The notes beneath the pieces are model-generated. The model was not told the origin of the DNA. It was given only the letters and a program-made list of their open reading frames with translations, and searched no databases. Source: CAYUVH01 sp964448135 (lineage in GTDB: Bacteria; Verrucomicrobiota; Verrucomicrobiia; Limisphaerales; UBA8199). Taken from it: a stretch of DNA of 63,735 nt. The translations under genes were made by a program, and so were the position numbers. The stretch lies in assembly GCA_964448135.1 (NCBI GenBank), contig CAYUVH010000008.1:1-63735 (forward strand), written 5' to 3'. How positions within the stretch are numbered: position 1 is the stretch's first letter; every line of letters begins with the position of its first letter. Positions 26,465-32,829 of the stretch are shown here, one piece after another.

Positions 26465-26558
26465 GGCCTAACGTCGGTGGTCAGCGGTGCGGGACCGCTG
26501 ACGTGCAAATTGCAAACGAAAGCGCGAATCCCGCGTCCACTGCACCAAAGGGTTCGAC
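26465..26558 (-). repeat. attC-like palindrome (array 2)
   Basis: GGCCTAAC core at 26465-26472 and GTTCGAC core at 26552-26558. A strong inner stem TCAGCGGT/ACCGCTGA (8 bp) lies near the GGCCTAAC end. Confidence 0.65.
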
Positions 26559-26568
26559 AGTTCAGTCC

Positions 26569-26913
26569 TCATGTGAACAACATCACGAAGAAGGTGACTC
26601 CGAGGAGAATGAAAACCAAGGCGGCAATAACGATGAATGTGCCGAGCACACCTCGCTGCCACCCGCGCAGGGCCATCCATCGACCAGCAAGCCGCAAGTA
26701 TGGCGAGCCTGTCACCGCTTCGATGAAACCGACGCAGACGAAAACAAACGGAAGGCTCGCCCCAATCACCGCGAAGTGGAACTGGTGATGATGGGCACTC
26801 AGCCAGTACATCAGGTAGAGAATAGCGCCGAAAACAATACCGCCGCCCGCAAGCATCTTGAGGCCGCGCTTACGAATCTCGCCGCCGGAGGGAATGTGCT
26901 CAGGTGTGTTCAT
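26569..26913 (-). CDS. Small three-helix membrane protein (cassette gene)
   Basis: 114 aa from the ATG at 26913 (MNTPEHIPSGGEIRKRGLKM). The frame extends upstream only through attC-like sequence. Three hydrophobic segments (residues ~22-40, ~45-65 and ~85-112) predict an inner-membrane protein. The sequence ends in the membrane (VFILLGVTFFVMLFT). I recognise no family. Confidence 0.65.
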   Translation of the reverse strand: MNTPEHIPSGGEIRKRGLKMLAGGGIVFGAILYLMYWLSAHHHQFHFAVIGASLPFVFVCVGFIEAVTGSPYLRLAGRWMALRGWQRGVLGTFIVIAALVFILLGVTFFVMLFT

Positions 26914-26933
26914 TCGCGAGCGATCGTCGATTC

Positions 26934-27057
26934 TGTCGAACGACCCAAGCTCAGCGACGGCCTCGGTGGGGCGGGTGGAAGGCACGGTGCGCTCGCTAAC
27001 TCCCGCGACGCTCGAACGCACGGCGGGGAGGCCTTTCGCTGTAGCGCATGGTTAGCC
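26934..27057 (-). repeat. attC-like palindrome (array 2)
   Basis: Outer cores GTCGAAC (26936-26942) and GTTAGCC (27051-27057). It has CGACCCAAGCTCAGCGACGG at one end and GTAGCGCATGGTTAGCC at the other, the same pair as sites 27734-27830, 29025-29117 and 31353-31444. It contains the TAA stop of the gene at 27052-27387. Confidence 0.7.
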
Positions 27058-27387
27058 CCCATCGTCTTCCTCTGCTTTCTGTTCGCGCTCCCAAGGTCCA
27101 CCGACATAATCTCGCCATGCGGTCCAACCTAGCGGAAGGTCTGCCAACTCGGCAATCGTCTTGTCCTTCTGGTAAGCGCAACCGAGGCAAACCACAATTG
27201 CGTCCTTTGTGTCCACCGTAGTGCCACAAAGAATCTGCCAATCTCCGTCGTAATCGTGGCTCACGCGGAGAATGGGAAAACCCTGTCGGAACACCTGGAC
27301 AGTCGAGATGGCCACAGCGTTCTCCGGGTCTGAAAATAGCCACTCCGATTTTGGAAACTCGTGTTCGTGTTGTTCGACGGTGTCCAT
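27052..27387 (-). CDS. DUF-type hypothetical protein (cassette gene)
   Basis: 111-aa soluble protein. EFPKSEWLFSDPENAVAIST, VFRQGFPILRVSHDYDGDWQ and ILCGTTVDTKDAIVVCLGCAYQKDKTIAEL followed by WTAWRD form a recognisable small conserved module that I have seen in bacterial hypothetical proteins, where 'dGdWqfl.g' is the hallmark. Function is unknown. It starts 3 bp from the attC-like site 27391-27484, and its stop lies in the GTTAG core of the next site. Confidence 0.7.
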   Translation of the reverse strand: MDTVEQHEHEFPKSEWLFSDPENAVAISTVQVFRQGFPILRVSHDYDGDWQILCGTTVDTKDAIVVCLGCAYQKDKTIAELADLPLGWTAWRDYVGGPWEREQKAEEDDGG

Positions 27388-27390
27388 GTG

Positions 27391-27484
27391 GGCTAACGAG
27401 GGAACTCACTCGCGCCGCGCCCCTGGCGTCCAGCCTGAAGCAGAAGCGCCATCGCGGCGTCGGGTGAAGTGCGCTTGTTCGCCA
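27391..27484 (-). repeat. attC-like palindrome (array 2)
   Basis: GGCTAAC (27391-27397) faces GTTCGCC (27478-27484). The arms AACGAGGGAACTCACTCGCG and the complement of GACGCCGCG..GTGAAGTGCGC.. align through most of their length with single bulges. The GTTCGCC end is also one boundary of the repeated module 27475-27738. Confidence 0.65.
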
Positions 27485-27738
27485 TGGTCTGAATATCTGA
27501 CGCCTTGGGCGTCGGGTCAACGCATGGGATGTCCCGCGGCTGGAAGAAGGGGGCCTCCTCTCCCCAGCCCTCTCCTCGTTCCGTCCCGCTCGGAGCGGGA
27601 CGGAACGAGGAGAGGGGGAAGGCTTTTTGGGGGTGCGCTTACCCAGGGCGGCGTTCGGTGACTCACTTTGCCCTGGGCTGCTATCGCATCGTCCCTACAG
27701 GACTTCAGTTTGGCTCGCGCTGCTCGCATGGTTGGCGA
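27475..27738. repeat. 265-bp non-coding repeat module, copy 2
   Basis: Second copy of 25708-25973, with only scattered differences by eye. The 24-bp perfect hairpin is at 27568-27591 and 27593-27616. In place of the membrane-protein start, this copy runs into attC-like site 27391-27484. A 30-codon frame beginning MANKRTSPDA starts in it but reads straight into attC sequence. Confidence 0.8.
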
Positions 27739-27830
27739 ACAACGACCCAAGCTCAGCGACCCGGCGCACGGGAGGCAACGATTGCCACCGCGACACCCAT
27801 GCCGGGTTAGATGCAGCGCATGGTTAGCGA
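27734..27830 (-). repeat. attC-like palindrome (array 2)
   Basis: GGCGAAC core at 27734-27740 and GTTAGCG core at 27823-27829. Its central ~46 bp differ from site 29025-29117 by about one base, so the two sites are recent duplicates or share a recent source. Confidence 0.7.
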
Positions 27831-28270
27831 ACCAACCTCGTCTGATGCTTGATGAAATCACGTGCCCGATCTTTGGTGTATCCTGATGCTGTGGGATTCT
27901 CCGCCGCGAATCGGAGCAAGTCCATGTAACACTGTCTCTGCTCTTGGTCTCGTGTGGCGTTGAGAATGCGATTCACCATCCAAACGCTCAAATAGGCTGG
28001 CTGCCGCTTGATGGACTCGACCAACTCCTTCTCGTATCTACCGCGCATCTGCTCCAGCGTGTGAACGAGGGGGCCGGGAGTGCCCATCTCCACTTCTGGC
28101 ATCCTCTCAATGACATCAAACAATGCCGGAATAGCTCGCTCCGGCTGTGGCAAAGCCATCAACTCGTCAGTCAATCCATAAAGCTTGTCAACGCCTTCTG
28201 CCTCGTTGTCAAAATCACTCGGCTTCAAAGCAGCGAAGTCGGCGAGAATCTCGTCAAATGGGCGTGACAT
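27824..28270 (-). CDS. Hypothetical helical protein (cassette gene)
   Basis: 148 aa from ATG 28270; the open frame extends upstream only through the attC-like site. MSRPFDEILADFAALKPSDF, PALFDVIERMPEVEMGTPGP, ESIKRQPAYLSVWMVNRILN and CYMDLLRFAAENP give an all-helical profile with an acidic N-terminus, typical of immunity-protein-sized families. I cannot assign a family name with confidence. The TAA stop lies in the GTTAG core of attC-like site 27734-27830. Confidence 0.7.
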   Translation of the reverse strand: MSRPFDEILADFAALKPSDFDNEAEGVDKLYGLTDELMALPQPERAIPALFDVIERMPEVEMGTPGPLVHTLEQMRGRYEKELVESIKRQPAYLSVWMVNRILNATRDQEQRQCYMDLLRFAAENPTASGYTKDRARDFIKHQTRLVR

Positions 28271-28278
28271 AATCCAGC

Positions 28279-28402
28279 GGCCTAACGCAAAAACTGAGCG
28301 AAGTGGCGGTAAGCGCCGCCCCGACTGCTCGGAAAACGCGAAAGAACCCAGCGCATGAAACAGGATGCGCCCGCCACTTTCGCTCCAGTGATCTGGTTCG
28401 GC
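28279..28402 (-). repeat. attC-like palindrome, textbook form (array 2)
   Basis: GGCCTAAC (28279-28286) and GTTCGGC (28396-28402) enclose ACTGAGCGAAGTGGCGG and CCGCCACTTTCGCTCCAGT, which pair along their length with two extrahelical bases. At 124 bp it is among the largest sites. Confidence 0.75.
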
Positions 28403-28415
28403 GTCTTCATAGCCT

Positions 28416-29015
28416 CTACGGAGCCAGGCGCAAGCCAACCCCATCGATGTTCTTACTGTTGCGGAAGTCTTTGACGGTGTTGAGCCGGACCTGATTCTTT
28501 GCGTTCCCTTGGACGATGTTGAGGTCGGGTCCGGAGACAGACCGCACGATGGCGCTATGGCCTCCCGCGGCATTATCGAAACGCACATAGTCGCCTGGCT
28601 GAGGGATGAAGCTGACCCAGGCTGGATCATTCTTGCGGACGAAGCGCCGGTTTTTAATGAACCAGGCTCGCAGTCGCGTGCTATTTCTCAGCATCCAGCG
28701 GTCCTTTTCTCCTGCGGCCAATGGCCACCCGGCGGTGGCATAAGTCCAGCAGACAAACTCCGAGCACCACGGCTCATAGTCATGGGGACCAGGCCCCTTC
28801 TTTTTCAAATACCGCGCAAGGTCGAACGGCCAAGCGATTGTATTTGTGCCCACTTCGTCTGCATAGCAGCCCTGCATCGAGACCGCCAAGTCCACAATTC
28901 GTTGCCCCGAGGATGGCCCTGCGTCGCCTGGCGTCGGAGGCCTGGATGAGGCACAACCCACCCCTACCAGGAGCAGGCTCGCGAATGACAGAATACAACA
29001 GATTGACTTCAGCAT
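28416..29015 (-). CDS. Lipoprotein with CHAP/DUF2272-like amidase fold (cassette gene)
   Basis: 199 aa from ATG 29015. The signal sequence ends in lipobox LVGVGC (Cys ~20). IVDLAVSMQGC, then EPWCSEFVCWTYATAGWPLA provides the catalytic-type Cys, FIPQPGDYVRFDNAAGGHSAIV the His, and DLNIVQGNAKNQVRL the third position. This is the CHAP/NlpC-P60-like pattern of cell-wall amidases or endopeptidases. A surface lipoprotein that cuts or binds peptidoglycan, or an effector-like enzyme, is inferred. It is the only clearly enzymatic cassette in array 2. Confidence 0.75.
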   Translation of the reverse strand: MLKSICCILSFASLLLVGVGCASSRPPTPGDAGPSSGQRIVDLAVSMQGCYADEVGTNTIAWPFDLARYLKKKGPGPHDYEPWCSEFVCWTYATAGWPLAAGEKDRWMLRNSTRLRAWFIKNRRFVRKNDPAWVSFIPQPGDYVRFDNAAGGHSAIVRSVSGPDLNIVQGNAKNQVRLNTVKDFRNSKNIDGVGLRLAP

Positions 29016-29024
29016 ATCAGGGCC

Positions 29025-29117
29025 GCCGAACAGCCCAAGCTCAGCAACCCGGCGCACGGGAGGCAACGATTGCCACCGCGACGCTCCTGCCGGGATCGCT
29101 GCAGCGCATGGTCAGAC
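29025..29117 (-). repeat. attC-like palindrome (array 2)
   Basis: GCCGAAC core (29025-29031) and GTCAGAC (29111-29117). It nearly copies site 27734-27830, with AAGCTCAGC at one end and GCAGCGCATGGT at the other. Confidence 0.65.
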
Positions 29118-29124
29118 GGCAGTT

Positions 29125-29646
29125 TCATGATCCAAACAATCTCTTAAAAAATGATGGCTTCTCGTCGGGGGCGGCAGACTCGCAGTCAAAATGTCCCACA
29201 ACGTCTATCTTGCGGCTGTCGGCGAAATATAAATCAGCAAATGCAGTGCTTCGAAGCAACGACTGAAACTGCTCCGGCAACTCTGACAGATGAATCGGCG
29301 TGCCCGGTCGAGATAGCATCTCGTATCGGTGAGTCTTCCACGCCGCCCGGTGGACATCTTGCCAATCATAAGCAAAGAAACCACGGGACGCGAAGTGAAT
29401 GTAGTCATCAGGCGTCGGCAAAGAAACCAGCATCGAGGCGCGTCCTCGTGCTGGCATCTTCCATACGGCCTCTGCAATTGCATCCGCCAACGGACGCGCA
29501 GTGAGGACTGAAATTGGAATAGGGCCAATGCCACCTGTGGTAAAAACTGCGACGTGTCCGGCGGCGTCAGTGGCATACCACTCGTAATCCTCCCAGGCAT
29601 ACAATTCAGATGGTCTGGACGCTGGCTTTGTCATGGGCGTGCTCAT
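29125..29646 (-). CDS. Hypothetical soluble protein (cassette gene)
   Basis: 173-aa protein. YAWEDYEWYATDAAGHVAVF, TTGGIGPIPISVLTARPLAD, DDYIHFASRGFFAYDWQDVH and RPGTPIHLSELPEQFQSLLR form a compact alpha/beta protein with many aromatic residues. I have the impression of a conserved family among bacterial cassette and immunity genes but cannot name it. No signal peptide. Start ATG 29646, 3 bp from attC-like site 29650-29739. Confidence 0.7.
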   Translation of the reverse strand: MSTPMTKPASRPSELYAWEDYEWYATDAAGHVAVFTTGGIGPIPISVLTARPLADAIAEAVWKMPARGRASMLVSLPTPDDYIHFASRGFFAYDWQDVHRAAWKTHRYEMLSRPGTPIHLSELPEQFQSLLRSTAFADLYFADSRKIDVVGHFDCESAAPDEKPSFFKRLFGS

Positions 29647-29649
29647 GCC

Positions 29650-29739
29650 GTCTAACTCTCTGCGTCAGGCGCGCCGGACACCTGAGCAGCGATCAACAGA
29701 AGGCCGTAATCCGGCGTCGCCTGCACGCGGTTGTTAGCC
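29650..29739 (-). repeat. attC-like palindrome (array 2)
   Basis: GTCTAAC (29650-29656) and GTTAGCC (29733-29739) are a matched R''/R' core pair. Inner words GCGTCAGGCG and CGTCGCCTGCACGCG form the stem. The stop region of the next gene upstream on the minus strand overlaps it. Confidence 0.7.
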
Positions 29740-30046
29740 CGGGTCCTCATATCGAAGGAGTTCGTTGTCGCCTGGATACTCCGAAAGAAACAGCGACATG
29801 CCAAGGTCGGCCATCGTGCGCGTCATCTCCGGCGGGATAGCCGCTCCGCCGCCACTGGCATCCTCTCGCATCGTGAAGCCGATATCCGCAACGTACTCCC
29901 CGGGCTTGAGAGTCGCACGGTTTTTCCGCGAGCCACGCTTCGAGGGCCTCTGCCTGATCCGGAAGCCGCCAATTACCGTCGCAGAGCCGTGCAATGCTGT
30001 CGTTCTTCTGGCCTCCTGGAGTTACTCGGTAGATGCTCACGGGCAT
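29734..30046 (-). pseudogene. Frameshifted hypothetical cassette gene
   Basis: Two overlapping frames belong together: MPVSIYRVTPGGQKNDSIAR...EAWLAEK in one frame and NRATLKPGEYVADIGFTMRED...SEYPGDNELLRYEDPG in the next. Removing one A from the run of five (plus-strand TTTTT near 29922) joins them into a single ~103-aa protein. The family is not recognised. The site is a homopolymer, so read error is as likely as a true mutation. Confidence 0.65.
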
Positions 30047-30058
30047 ACGTGCGAAGCA

Positions 30059-30154
30059 GGCTAACGGCTAGCTCACCGATGGCGGCCCACCACTGGCGGC
30101 TGAATTGCCAGACGGGTCCGCCGGGCCGCCATTCGGTGAAACGCCTGGTTCTGC
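30059..30154 (-). repeat. attC-like palindrome (array 2)
   Basis: GGCTAAC (30059-30065) and GTTCTGC (30148-30154). CACCGATGGCGGCCC pairs with GGGCCGCCATTCGGTG, the same arm sequence type as site 25971-26058. It overlaps the 3' end of the next gene. Confidence 0.7.
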
Positions 30155-30595
30155 TCTGGTTTCGTAATATGCTTCAAGCGCCGCATTCACCTCGGGCTCA
30201 TGCCCCATCCGGGAATCCAGCGAGCCGTATCGAATAACGAATGGGAATCCATCAACATCGGTACCCTCAGGATGGGCAAATGGGTGCTTTCCGTTAGGGC
30301 GCGCCACGCTCCGGCCAACCTTAAAATTTGCTGTCGAACGATTATCCCTGCGCCAATCTGAATGGTCCGATCGGACGAGGAGAGTTGCGATCTGGCCTTG
30401 GTATCGGTGGTGTCCTGATATGATGTCACCAAAAACGCCAATGATCTTGCCTGACTCTTCCATAGTTCCGGCGACGCGGAGAGAAAAAGGGGAGCGGTCG
30501 TCAAAAAACTCGTGCTTCCCCGGCGCGAACACGATCTGCACATCGTCGCCCGGAGTCACCCTGACTTCTGTTCCAATCTTTGCAATCGCTGGCAT
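30068..30595 (-). CDS. Hypothetical protein with attC-encoded C-terminal tail (cassette gene)
   Basis: 175 aa from ATG 30595. The body (IGTEVRVTPGDDVQIVFAPG, PFSLRVAGTMEESGKIIGVF, RRDNRSTANFKVGRSVARPN) is strand-rich and soluble. The last ~26 residues, SPNGGPADPSGNSAASGG and on, are encoded by the attC-like palindrome 30059-30154, and the TAG stop lies within it. The tail composition matches that of the zinc-ribbon gene 1204-1638 in array 1. Family not recognised. Confidence 0.65.
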   Translation of the reverse strand: MPAIAKIGTEVRVTPGDDVQIVFAPGKHEFFDDRSPFSLRVAGTMEESGKIIGVFGDIISGHHRYQGQIATLLVRSDHSDWRRDNRSTANFKVGRSVARPNGKHPFAHPEGTDVDGFPFVIRYGSLDSRMGHEPEVNAALEAYYETRAEPGVSPNGGPADPSGNSAASGGPPSVS

Positions 30596-30606
30596 ATCGC
30601 TACTTA

Positions 30607-30707
30607 GCAGAACGGATCGGCTCAGGCAGGCCGGGCCGATGATATACAAATGCAAACAGAAGCGCGATCCCGGCCTTGCCTGCAGCCGGAGGGTTCGCTG
30701 TTATGGG
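30607..30707 (-). repeat. attC-like palindrome (array 2)
   Basis: CGGCTCAGGCAGGCCGGG pairs with CCCGGCCTTGCCTGCAGCCG with two bulges. The outer cores are weak (GCAGAAC and GTTATGG). Confidence 0.6.
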
Positions 30708-30726
30708 CTTTGAGTCCAATCAGATG

Positions 30727-31341
30727 TCACTGGGTCGTGGCAGATGGAAGCGTGTGATCTGGTATGCTGCACGTTGGTCCTGTTGACAGGCTGTTGATCT
30801 TGAAGCGCCCGCCATCAGGGCATTCGGGCATTGTTTTCATGTACTTATCCGTGCCGACTAAGTCACGCCACGTCGGCGTGTCTGTAGGCATCTTCTTATT
30901 TTTCAGCGCCCACTGTTGCTTAGCGCCGTCGATCTGGCGCAAGACGGTTATGCAAGCGTATTTTGCCGACGTACCCCGGGCGGCGATGACCGGAAACACC
31001 AACGCACCCGTGGCCGCCGTCGTGCATCCGACCACCACTAGCCAGCGGGCCATTCGTACCTGTTTCCGCACGCCCCTTCTGAGCCTCCAACCGCAAACGG
31101 CCGCCCAAACCCCAGCGATCACGAGAGTGCTCTTGCAACCCAACGACTGCAGTGGAGTCCTAAGCTGTTTGCCAATTCTCCGGTTCTCCAGGAACGCATC
31201 GTATGAGCCCGGCCCGGGACCAGGAACCATATCGCTTTGATAGGGCGGATATTTGGCACATGCCAGGAACAACGTCAACAAGCCGAGCCATAAGACCCCG
31301 CACACGATAGCCGTGAGTCTCGGGTGAAAAAGCCAGCGCAC
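30727..31341 (-). CDS. Membrane protein with pseudopilin-like C-terminus (cassette gene)
   Basis: 204-aa protein. Three hydrophobic segments (residues ~10-28, ~70-85 and ~98-118) precede YACITVLRQIDGAKQQWALK, TWRDLVGTDKYMKTMPECPD, GG and a CSIPDHTLP end. The C-terminal 75 residues are homologous to the gene 24297-24632 (IDxAKxxWA, CP.GG, CS.P.H). The N-terminal membrane part is unrelated, so the module has been joined to different anchors. Function unknown. Confidence 0.7.
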   Translation of the reverse strand: MRWLFHPRLTAIVCGVLWLGLLTLFLACAKYPPYQSDMVPGPGPGSYDAFLENRRIGKQLRTPLQSLGCKSTLVIAGVWAAVCGWRLRRGVRKQVRMARWLVVVGCTTAATGALVFPVIAARGTSAKYACITVLRQIDGAKQQWALKNKKMPTDTPTWRDLVGTDKYMKTMPECPDGGRFKINSLSTGPTCSIPDHTLPSATTQ

Positions 31342-31352
31342 AATTTATTGAA

Positions 31353-31444
31353 GCGAACGACCCAAGCTCAGCGACGGCGGCCACGAGGCGCGCCGATTGC
31401 AACTGCGATGGCCCGCCGCCGTTCGCTGCAGCGCATGGTTAGAC
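31353..31444 (-). repeat. attC-like palindrome (array 2, head-proximal)
   Basis: GCGAAC (31353-31358) and GTTAGAC (31438-31444). CGACCCAAGCTCAGCGACGG opposes CCGTTCGCTGCAGCGCATGG. This is the first site after the head of the array. Confidence 0.7.
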
Positions 31445-31457
31445 CACGTCGTCATCA

Positions 31458-31919
31458 TCACGAATGCTCCTGTCTTCCTGCGAACCAAGAGAACGGTGGC
31501 TGCGTCGCTGCCTCCCAATACAGGTCTGGTGGCATCCTCTTGGCAATCACGTCGAGCGTGTATCCACCGCGTCCCCGTCCGCCAATAACGATGAACCAAT
31601 CACTAAGCTGTGCAAGTGGGAAACTCACGCGCTGCCCTTCGGTAAGACCACTGACGGACTGTGGCGTGCCGCGAAGTGTTCCGTGAATCATCTCACCCTC
31701 CACCTCAATCTCGTCAACGAACATGTGCTCGCCTCGCTCTGGTGTAGCTGGCTCAAAAAAGAAAGCCTTCAGGACCGCGACCTCCAACGCGGGTAAAATC
31801 CGGTGCGAGTCCAACTCGATCTCTCTCACAAACTCTGGAAACGTCTGCTGCGCCAACCGAACCGCAGCGTTCATCTCGGCATCATCACCATCCACTGTGC
31901 AGATTGGGTCGTCGCTCAT
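31458..31919 (-). CDS. DUF2314 family protein (first cassette gene of array 2)
   Basis: 153-aa soluble protein. AAVRLAQQTFPEFVREIELD, LEVAVLKAFFFEP, EHMFVDEIEVEGEMIHGTLR and EGQRVSFPLAQLSDWFIV match the DUF2314 (YegJ-like) pattern, in which a 'hmWv..v..dg..i.G.L.n.p......G..v.fpl..isDWm' block is conserved. Family function is not known; members often accompany toxin-immunity loci. Starts ATG 31919, 12 bp from the GGCCTAAC core and 22 bp from the palindromic head element. Confidence 0.8.
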   Translation of the reverse strand: MSDDPICTVDGDDAEMNAAVRLAQQTFPEFVREIELDSHRILPALEVAVLKAFFFEPATPERGEHMFVDEIEVEGEMIHGTLRGTPQSVSGLTEGQRVSFPLAQLSDWFIVIGGRGRGGYTLDVIAKRMPPDLYWEAATQPPFSWFAGRQEHS

Positions 31920-31931
31920 GGTGCGGAGTGG

Positions 31932-31967
31932 CCTAACTATTAATATACGACAACGTGTCGTATATCA
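31932..31967 (-). other. Palindromic head element of cassette array 2 (attI-like candidate)
   Basis: TAATATACGA (31941-31950), spacer CAACGTG, then TCGTATATCA (31958-31967) form a near-perfect inverted repeat; ATATACGACA/TGTCGTATAT pair perfectly over 10 bp. On the minus strand GTTAGGC (31937-31931) follows 3 bp later, then the first cassette ATG. The layout and sequence copy the array-1 head at 2927-2963, 29 kb away. Possible roles are an attI-type recombination site, a promoter/operator, or both. Confidence 0.65.
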
Positions 31968-32829
31968 GCATGGTGGAAAGAGGGTGCATCAGACGGTTTT
32001 GCGACCTGGCTAAAGCGCTCTGCGTAAGGGCATTGGAATGGGCGTGGGGCGCGGCTACTGGGCCTCCTCGGCGCGATATTGCGACAGGGCGCACACCCTT
32101 CAGGCGGACGGCACAGGCGGTCGTGAAAAGGGGCATTGCTGATGTCATCCTGGAGGGAATAATCGGCCGGTGGAAATGGTTGTCAAGTGGAGACAACGGG
32201 AACAGGGGGCGGCGTGGGATTGCGCGAGGGTGCATCGGTTTGCTGCGGAATTTCGGAGGCGGCGGCGAGAAGTATCTGCCGCAGTGGGAGGGGGCCGGCG
32301 GGCCTGGATTCGGCGCGTCTAAAAATCCCCCTTGCGCCGCTTGACACCACCGCTGCCTTGGATTAAATGGAACCGGTTGGAGGACATGTTTCCTGAAGGG
32401 AGAAGCGTCCAGGTTGTTCTTTGAAATCGCGCCACTGCGGCTTCGCGCAAACGCGCATGAAAAACGGTAACCGATGCCCTACACGACGACAAAAGCGACG
32501 CCGCATCCCCGTAGCGCAGGCGTCCTCGCCGGCGAGTTCTCCGGGCGTCCCGCGCGTTAAGACTTATGACGTCATGCCTAACGCATTTTAACGCGCCTCG
32601 GCATCGAATGGCTGGCCGCAGGCCCGTCTTGGGTCCTTCGTCGGGCCCCCACCTGGGCCGACCCGGTCAAACCCAGTCAAACCGAGTCAAACCCAGTCAA
32701 ACCGAAAAATTTCGCGCAACGCGCCCACTGATCGCCGGTTACGGCGAACACGGCCAGCATGCGCCCGGCCAAATTAAGCTTTTCAATCCGGGGTTTATCT
32801 GGGATAGTGATTGAAAGCTATTGTTACCT
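31968..32829. other. Intergenic region upstream of array 2 head; no integrase gene
   Basis: No supported gene on either strand. Open frames 31955-32344 and 32566-32814 lack protein character. It holds the tandem repeat at 32666-32705 and presumably the promoter of the DUF1573 operon. Notably it has no tyrosine recombinase, which a complete integron would carry beside attI. Confidence 0.6.
32666..32705. repeat. Tandem repeat, 4 x 10 bp
   Basis: GTCAAACCCA and GTCAAACCGA alternate twice, so the unit is 20 bp repeated twice or a 10-bp unit repeated four times. It lies ~125 bp upstream of the DUF1573 gene start and could bind a regulator; this is a guess. Confidence 0.7.

Noticed and set aside
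1207..31444. The attC-like palindromes as REP/BIME hairpins
   Set aside because: They occur only between cassette-type genes, with recurring GTTAG/CTAAC cores at the ends, and vary in the middle. REP elements would be scattered among ordinary genes with conserved middles. Not fully excluded without a genome-wide count.
2936..31967. The head palindromes as loxP, FRT or XerCD dif/pdif sites
   Set aside because: Arms share only TCGTATA-type words with pdif and do not fit the 11-6-11 consensus. No Cre/Flp/Xer gene nearby. Kept as an unknown recombinase-site-like element.
31955..32344. 129-codon plus-strand frame beside array-2 head element, considered as an integrase remnant
   Set aside because: No RHRY tyrosine-recombinase motif and no protein-like composition. 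It is more likely random.
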